NCBI GenBank assembly: GCA_963825445.1
Contig: CAWGTM010000028.1
Coordinates: 62,001-126,000, forward strand
Length of the DNA: 64,000 bases
Direction: 5' to 3'
From: Actinophytocola sp963825445
GTDB taxonomy: Bacteria > Actinomycetota > Actinomycetes > Mycobacteriales > Pseudonocardiaceae
Under the pieces are notes generated by a model. It saw only the letters and a program-made list of their open reading frames with translations. It searched no databases and was not told where the DNA came from. Each line of letters opens with the position of its first letter. The first letter of the stretch is position 1. Shown one piece after another: positions 59,309 to 64,000 of this stretch. Both the position numbers and the translations under genes were made by a program.

Positions 59309-61591
59309 TCAGCTGCCCTCCTTCGGCAACGGAAGCGTAGCGAACACCCGGGTCCCGCCGTCGTTGTCCGTCTCCACCAGGCACTCCCCGCCCAGCTCCG
59401 TCGCCCGTTCGCGCATCGACGACAGCCCCACCCCCCCGTTCGGCGAGGCGGACGGCAGTCCGATCCCGTCGTCGACCACCTCGATGTGCAGGTCGTCGTC
59501 GATCCACAGCCGCACGGCACACGAGTTGGCCTGCGCGTGCCGCGTCACGTTCGTCAACGCCTCGCAGATGATCCGGTACGCCGCCACGTCGACCGGCGCC
59601 GGCAGCTTCGGCATGCTCGACGGCACCTCCAACACGATCGTCACCCCGTCGAGTGAACTGTCCGACCTGGCCGTGCGACTGGCCAACGCACCCGCGTACT
59701 CGCGGATCGCGGGGATCAGGCCGATCCGGTCCAGCACCGGCGGCCGCAGACCGTGCGCCAACCTGCGGATCTCCACGATCGCCGCCTGCAACTCGTCACG
59801 CAGCCTGCCCAGCAGCTCACCGGTCGGCGTGGTGTCGCCGACCGTGCGTTTGCTGACGTCCAGCCCCAACGCGACCGCGGCGAGCGTCGGGCCGACGCCG
59901 TCGTGCAGCTCGTGCAGGATCCGCCGGCGTTCCATCTCCCGCGCCCGCACCAGCCGGTCGCGGCTGCGGCGAAGGTCGCGGGTCAACCGTGCCGTGTAGA
60001 CGGCCGCGCCCGCGTGACGGGCGACCTCGGCCAGCGCGATCCGGTCCGGGCGGGTCAGCTCCCGCTGCGACCGCTTGCCGATCACCATGTTCCCCACCCG
60101 CTCGCCGTGGAACGTCAACGGCATCCGGTGCAGGTCGCCGGTCGGCGTGCCGTAGGTGGCGGCCGTCTCGCTGCGGCCGCGGGCCTGGATCTCGATGGCC
60201 AGGTACGGCAGTCGCAGCGCCGCGGCCACCGTCTCCACGATCTCCGGCAGCATGGTGCTGGCGGTCGGCGTGTTCTCCAGCCGCGACGCGAGTGCTGACA
60301 CCACGCGGTACGGGTCGTCCCGCTCGCCGTACAGCCGGTTGTTGATCAACGCCTGGAGCCGCGTGCGGACCGGCTGCAGCAACACGGCGATGGTCGCCGC
60401 GATCGCCGCCTGCTGCCAGATCTCGTCGACGGCCGGCAGGAACAGCGACAGCACGCTCGCGAACGCCACGTACAGCCCGATGGCGCCGAGACTCAGCGCG
60501 CCATAGACCAACGTCCGGCTGACCGCCACCTCGATGTTCAACGCCCGGTGCCGCAACACGGCCGCCGCCATCGCGATCGGCACCGCCATGAACGGCACGG
60601 CCTGCGCCTCGTAGGCCACCAGCGGCTTGCCGATCAACACGATCGGCACCACCCACACCGTGTAGTAGCCGGCCGTGCCGAGCACGAACGCCACCGACGC
60701 CCACATCAACGGCCGCGCGGTCGACGTGCCCCGCGCCCGCAGGTACTTGCGGACCAGGATGACCGCGATCAGCGGCGGATAGCAGAACAGTGGCGCCAGC
60801 ACCGGCACGCCCAGGATGTACAGCCGTTCCAGCGGCTCGTCGAAGATCACGAGCGTGCCGAGCCACGTGAGCCCGTACAACGCCATCGTGCCGAGATAGC
60901 CGAGCCCGACCCACAGCCGGTACCGGCGCACGTCCCGCACCAACGGGTACGCGAGCGTGAAGTGCAGCACCGCGCCCCACAACATCGCGAACGCGAGTTC
61001 GCCGGTGAACCAACGCCAGTACTGGTCGCCGGCCACCAGGTCGATCGCCATGGCCGGGAAGAACCCCGCGCCGACGATCGCGAGCAGACCGATGGCCGAC
61101 GCGAGCAGCGTGGCGTGCGCCGCCGGGTCGCGTGGGCGGGCCCAGAACACGGTGAGCGAGGTCGTGATCAGCAGCACCGCCACCAGCAGCATCGGCCACC
61201 AGTCGGCGAGGCTGTCGAGCAGCGGGTAGTTGGTCAGCGTGACCTCGAGGTCGACGATCCGCCCGTCGCGCAGGACCTCGTAGTCGAGCGTGTCGCCCAC
61301 CCGCACCAAGGCACCGCCGGGCAGCCGGGTGGCCCGCTCGGCGAGGTCGACGCCGCCGATCGCGAGGATCTCGTCGCCCAGCTCGAACGGACTGCCCGGC
61401 GCCCGGTCGGTGACGATCACCGCCCCGATCCGGACAGCACTCACCGCGGGGCTGATGGTGGCGCCGTCGGTCGGGGCGACAGCCCGCGACCAGACACACC
61501 AACCGGCCGCCCCGAAGATGAGGAGAGCGAGCAGTAGGAGCGCGGCGGGTACACGCCGCGCGCCCGCCGGGCCGAACACATCGAGGATCAT
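59309..61591 (-). CDS. Membrane sensor histidine kinase (HisKA_3) with PDZ-like and GAF-like domains
   Basis: A 760-residue sensor kinase. One N-terminal helix is followed by an exported PDZ-like segment (about 50-120), then about ten further hydrophobic helices (to about 400), a GAF-like region (about 410-520), and a HisKA_3 dimerisation domain with phospho-accepting His563 in ILHELHDGVGP. The HATPase domain follows, with GVGLSSMRERATELGG and a closing GGTRVFATLPL. The many membrane helices plus PDZ suggest sensing of the membrane or of a peptide. It is immediately followed by its response regulator. Confidence 0.92.
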   Translation of the reverse strand: MILDVFGPAGARRVPAALLLLALLIFGAAGWCVWSRAVAPTDGATISPAVSAVRIGAVIVTDRAPGSPFELGDEILAIGGVDLAERATRLPGGALVRVGDTLDYEVLRDGRIVDLEVTLTNYPLLDSLADWWPMLLVAVLLITTSLTVFWARPRDPAAHATLLASAIGLLAIVGAGFFPAMAIDLVAGDQYWRWFTGELAFAMLWGAVLHFTLAYPLVRDVRRYRLWVGLGYLGTMALYGLTWLGTLVIFDEPLERLYILGVPVLAPLFCYPPLIAVILVRKYLRARGTSTARPLMWASVAFVLGTAGYYTVWVVPIVLIGKPLVAYEAQAVPFMAVPIAMAAAVLRHRALNIEVAVSRTLVYGALSLGAIGLYVAFASVLSLFLPAVDEIWQQAAIAATIAVLLQPVRTRLQALINNRLYGERDDPYRVVSALASRLENTPTASTMLPEIVETVAAALRLPYLAIEIQARGRSETAATYGTPTGDLHRMPLTFHGERVGNMVIGKRSQRELTRPDRIALAEVARHAGAAVYTARLTRDLRRSRDRLVRAREMERRRILHELHDGVGPTLAAVALGLDVSKRTVGDTTPTGELLGRLRDELQAAIVEIRRLAHGLRPPVLDRIGLIPAIREYAGALASRTARSDSSLDGVTIVLEVPSSMPKLPAPVDVAAYRIICEALTNVTRHAQANSCAVRLWIDDDLHIEVVDDGIGLPSASPNGGVGLSSMRERATELGGECLVETDNDGGTRVFATLPLPKEGS

Positions 61592-61690
61592 CCCGCAGCC
61601 GACCCGATAGGGACAGAGGAAGAAGACACCCCTGCCCGTTCGGCCGGTAACGGACTCCCCGAAAGGCTGAAGTTGGCGGTCGATGTCTGG

Positions 61691-62250
61691 ATCGGTGCCT
61701 GTGGACAGTGGGGAGTGGGCGCGGTTGTGACTGAGTTGATGCGTGTCTAGTGGCGCAAGGTGGGACGTATTGTGGATAGTGTGTGGGGGGATGAAGATAG
61801 TCGGGTTGATGGGTTAGCTGACTTGCGGCGGATAGGTATAGATGAAATCAGCTACAAGAAAGGACAAAAATATCTCACGGTGGTGGTAGACGACGACAAC
61901 GGTAGGTTGATCTGGGCTGCGGATGGGCATGACGCGGACACTCTTGAGACGTTCTTCGACCAGCTCGGATCGCAGCGATCCGCGCAGCTCACTCACGTGT
62001 AGTACGACGCCGCGAGGTGGATCATCAAGGTGGTTGACCAGCGCTGCGCGGACGCGGTGCGCTGCGCTGACCCGTTTCACGTGGTCAAGTGGGCCACCGA
62101 CGCGTTGGACGTGGTGCGGCGCGAGTCCTGGAACCGGGCCCGGCGCCGCGCCGGCCAGAGCGCCTATGACGAACGTGGCCGGCGTGTCTCGCGCCGGGAA
62201 GCAGAGAAGCTGAAATGGTCACGATGGGCCGGAGCGCCGTTTTTGTCGGT
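61691..62250 (+). pseudogene. Decayed ISL3-family transposase fragment with two in-frame amber codons
   Basis: One continuous frame carries ISL3 landmarks: VVTELMRV-stop-WRKVGRIV, then LRRIGIDEISYKKGQKYLTVVVDDDNGRLIWAADGHD, DTLETFFDQLG, and ADPFHVVKWATDALDVVRRESWN. TAG codons interrupt it at 61748-61750 and 62000-62002, both where intact relatives seem to have Ser. N- and C-termini are missing; the sequence diverges after KLKWSRWA near 62230. No flanking inverted repeats could be found. Codon usage is less GC-rich than the surroundings, consistent with transfer. Confidence 0.8.
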
Positions 62251-62325
62251 GTCGGCCGGTAGCGTGGATTCCGGGGGCCGGAGGCCGCCGGTGATCTTGT
62301 GCTGCTGATCTTGTGCGCCGACGGG

Positions 62326-62359
62326 ACAGGCCCCCTCAACCGTGGCTGAGAGGGCCTGT
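62326..62359 (-). terminator. 13-bp hairpin (one mismatch) after membrane protein gene
   Basis: Arms 62326-62338 and 62347-62359 pair with one C-A mismatch, just downstream of the minus-strand stop at 62371. Confidence 0.6.
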
Positions 62360-62370
62360 TCGCGTTGCGG

Positions 62371-63705
62371 CTAGTCCTTCTTCGGCGTGCCGTCCTCACC
62401 GGACAGTTCCGGTGCCGGGGGAGCGGCCGGAAGCCCGGACAGCCCCGAGATCGCCGAACCCGCCGGAGGTTCCTCTGTGGACTCGGCCGGCTTCTCGGCG
62501 GCTTCCGCGGGCTGCGCCGGCGCTTCGGGCTGTGCCGGCGCGGCAGGTGCCTCGGGCTGGGCCGGCGTCTCGGTCGGTGCCGCCGGTGCCTCGACCGGTG
62601 CGGGGGCCGCGACGGGCTCCGGAGCCGGCGGCGGCTGTTCCACCGGAGCCGGCGGCTGCACGGGTGCGGGCGGCTGCGGGGGAGCGGCGAACGCCCCCTG
62701 GGGCGGCGTGCTCACCGGCGCGGGCGGCGCGAACGGCTGCGGTGCGGCGGCCACCCCTGGCTGGGCCACGCCCTGCTGCGGCGTGGCGGCCTGCGCGCCG
62801 GGAACCTGCTGCGGCGCCGGGCCCTGCTGCTGCGGGTAACCCTGCTGAACGGGTCCGGTCTGCGCCGGCGCGGGGTTCTCGTGCACGGTCACCTGCTGCG
62901 TGACGTCGGCCTCCTGACCGGCGGGCGACTCCGTGGCCGGTGCGTCCACAGTGGTCGGCCGCTCGTCGGCGGGTGCCTGCGTGTGGGGCTGCTGCGCGTA
63001 GCCCTGCGGCACTCCCGGCTGCTGCGGACCCGTGCCGTACGGCTGGCGGAAGCCCATGGGCGGCGTGACCGGCTCCACCCGACCCGGCGACTGACGCAGG
63101 TGTGCCAGCACCGCCGCGACGATGCCCACCACGACCGCGCCCAGCGGCAGGAACAGCCCGATCCCCAGGGAGAACTCCAGGGTCTCGCCCGCGCTCAGCT
63201 CCTCCTCGTTGTGACGGGACAGCTCGGCCAGGCTCGAGATCATCTCCAGCAACGCGGCACCGGTGAGGACACCGACACCGGCCACGGTCAGCGCCCGGCC
63301 CGCGGTCGGCGCGCCGCGGCCACGGGAGCGGGACACGAGCAGGAACACCGCACCCGCCACGAGCAACACGGCGGCCAGCACGAGGATCAGCCCGGTCAGG
63401 ATCGTCTCGGTGTCGGGCGCGTCGGTGCTGCCGTCGTAACCGAGGCCCCACCAACCGCTCTTCCACTCGACGACGTAGGAGTCACCATCGAAGGACTCCT
63501 CGTTGCGGTAGGTGGAGATCGGGCCGAACAGGCCACCGACCGTCAACCCGGCGGCGATCAACGCGGCGATCGCGGCGAGCAGGCCGTTCAGCCCGCCTCG
63601 AGCGCGTCTCTGCTGCGGCGGCTGCTGCTGGTGGACCGGTGCCTGCTGGTGGACCGGAGGCTGCTGCTGCTGATAGGGCTGGTACCCGGGTGCGGACTGA
63701 GTCAC
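62371..63705 (-). CDS. Membrane protein with Gln/Pro-rich cytoplasmic tails
   Basis: A 444-residue protein of unknown function. A Gln/Pro-rich N-terminus (1-35) leads to four hydrophobic helices (about 40-65, 100-125, 138-158, 180-205), with an exported loop around residues 62-95 rich in Trp, Tyr and acidic residues. A long Pro/Ala/Gln-rich tail (about 215-444) follows. The layout is common in Pseudonocardiaceae hypothetical proteins. GTG 63705 is the first codon before a convincing N-terminus; the frame stays open upstream to 63909 without a ribosome site. Confidence 0.75.
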   Translation of the reverse strand: MTQSAPGYQPYQQQQPPVHQQAPVHQQQPPQQRRARGGLNGLLAAIAALIAAGLTVGGLFGPISTYRNEESFDGDSYVVEWKSGWWGLGYDGSTDAPDTETILTGLILVLAAVLLVAGAVFLLVSRSRGRGAPTAGRALTVAGVGVLTGAALLEMISSLAELSRHNEEELSAGETLEFSLGIGLFLPLGAVVVGIVAAVLAHLRQSPGRVEPVTPPMGFRQPYGTGPQQPGVPQGYAQQPHTQAPADERPTTVDAPATESPAGQEADVTQQVTVHENPAPAQTGPVQQGYPQQQGPAPQQVPGAQAATPQQGVAQPGVAAAPQPFAPPAPVSTPPQGAFAAPPQPPAPVQPPAPVEQPPPAPEPVAAPAPVEAPAAPTETPAQPEAPAAPAQPEAPAQPAEAAEKPAESTEEPPAGSAISGLSGLPAAPPAPELSGEDGTPKKD

Positions 63706-63874
63706 GCGGGAATCATGCCAGTGACCACCGACACGCGTGGCCGCTAGGGACAACTTCGCCGCCCTTTCAGGCACGTGACCCCGCCCGACGGCCCTCCTGG
63801 CAGCTTCTGGCCACCCGCCACGGGAACTGAGGTACTGAGCGGACGGGGACCCCGGCCGACGAAATGAGCACGTG

Positions 63875-64000
63875 ATGAGTGACGAGTCCATCGTGATCGG
63901 CGCGGCCATCGTGCGGGACCACCACCTTTTCGTTGCGCGGCGGATGAAACCGTCGTCGGTGTCCGGCTACTGGGAGCTGCCCGGCGCGGAGGTGGCGCCG
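63875..64000 (+). CDS. Nudix hydrolase, 5' part only
   Basis: The first 42 residues are visible. The opening strand (IVIGAAIVRDHHLFVARRM), followed by GYWELPGAEV, matches the start of a MutT-type Nudix domain just before the Nudix box, which lies beyond the window edge. Such proteins hydrolyse nucleoside diphosphate derivatives such as 8-oxo-dGTP. ATG 63875 is chosen; no strong ribosome site is seen and GTG 63872 is adjacent. Confidence 0.85.
   Translation, partial: MSDESIVIGAAIVRDHHLFVARRMKPSSVSGYWELPGAEVAP

Noticed and set aside
1..64000. CRISPR arrays, tRNA and rRNA genes
   Set aside because: No regularly spaced identical repeats of 25-40 bp, and no tRNA cloverleaf or rRNA sequence was recognised; the 21-bp units have no spacers.

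Overview
The window is high-GC actinobacterial DNA. It shows Tat and Sec signal peptides, leaderless-looking promoters, a DUF3558 lipoprotein next to WXG100-like proteins, an XRE/DUF397 pair, and an actinobacterial-type contractile injection system. Gene content and style point to Pseudonocardiaceae (Lentzea, Saccharothrix or Actinosynnema relatives); this placement is inference, since no rRNA is present.

Region 1 (1-5.6 kb) is a carbohydrate locus on the minus strand: a lipoprotein sugar-binding protein and two ABC permeases (one cut by the window edge), a secreted DUF1996 protein, and a secreted GH16+CBM6 beta-glucanase. The transporter and the glucanase carry near-identical LacI/CebR-type operators, so they look like one beta-glucan regulon. 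Region 2 (5.9-23.5 kb) is mostly core metabolism: gltBD, an IRED-type oxidoreductase, an aromatic amino acid lyase with an unusual MIO region, pyk, tesB and dacB. Mixed in are a Tat-exported TPR/aspartyl-protease-like protein, a WXG100-like/DUF3558 operon, a secreted serine protease and a DUF2461 protein. Region 3 (23.7-31.9 kb) is regulatory and accessory: the XRE/DUF397 pair, a 1010-aa LuxR-type (LAL) ATPase regulator, a DUF4262 protein and two SRPBCC proteins.

Region 4 (31.9-53.3 kb) is the most notable part: a Streptomyces-type extracellular contractile injection system (eCIS) cluster. The plus-strand operon encodes sheath, tube, two small tail-assembly proteins, a long DUF4157 protein, two more tube-like proteins, LysM baseplate protein, VgrG spike, gp25, baseplate J, tail protein I and a zinc-ribbon/polyproline/membrane protein resembling CisA. 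A divergent two-gene unit encodes a DUF4255 terminator/cap protein and a PAAR tip. Three further genes follow: a secreted RCC1-repeat protein, a frameshifted PD40-like/Ig-fold secreted protein and a membrane-anchored Ig-like protein. I find no AAA+ ATPase, no fibre gene and no conventional tape-measure gene. The 757-aa DUF4157 protein sits exactly where phages place the tape measure.

Region 5 (53.3-64 kb) contains an MFS exporter with a phospholipid-synthesis operon (CDP-alcohol phosphotransferase, CdsA, PlsC-like acyltransferase), a histidine kinase/response regulator pair with a downstream LuxR protein, a decayed ISL3 transposase with two in-frame amber codons, a proline/glutamine-rich membrane protein and the start of a Nudix hydrolase. 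Several intergenic spaces carry degenerate repeats with a 21-22 bp period. No tRNA, rRNA, CRISPR or phage capsid/packaging genes were seen.
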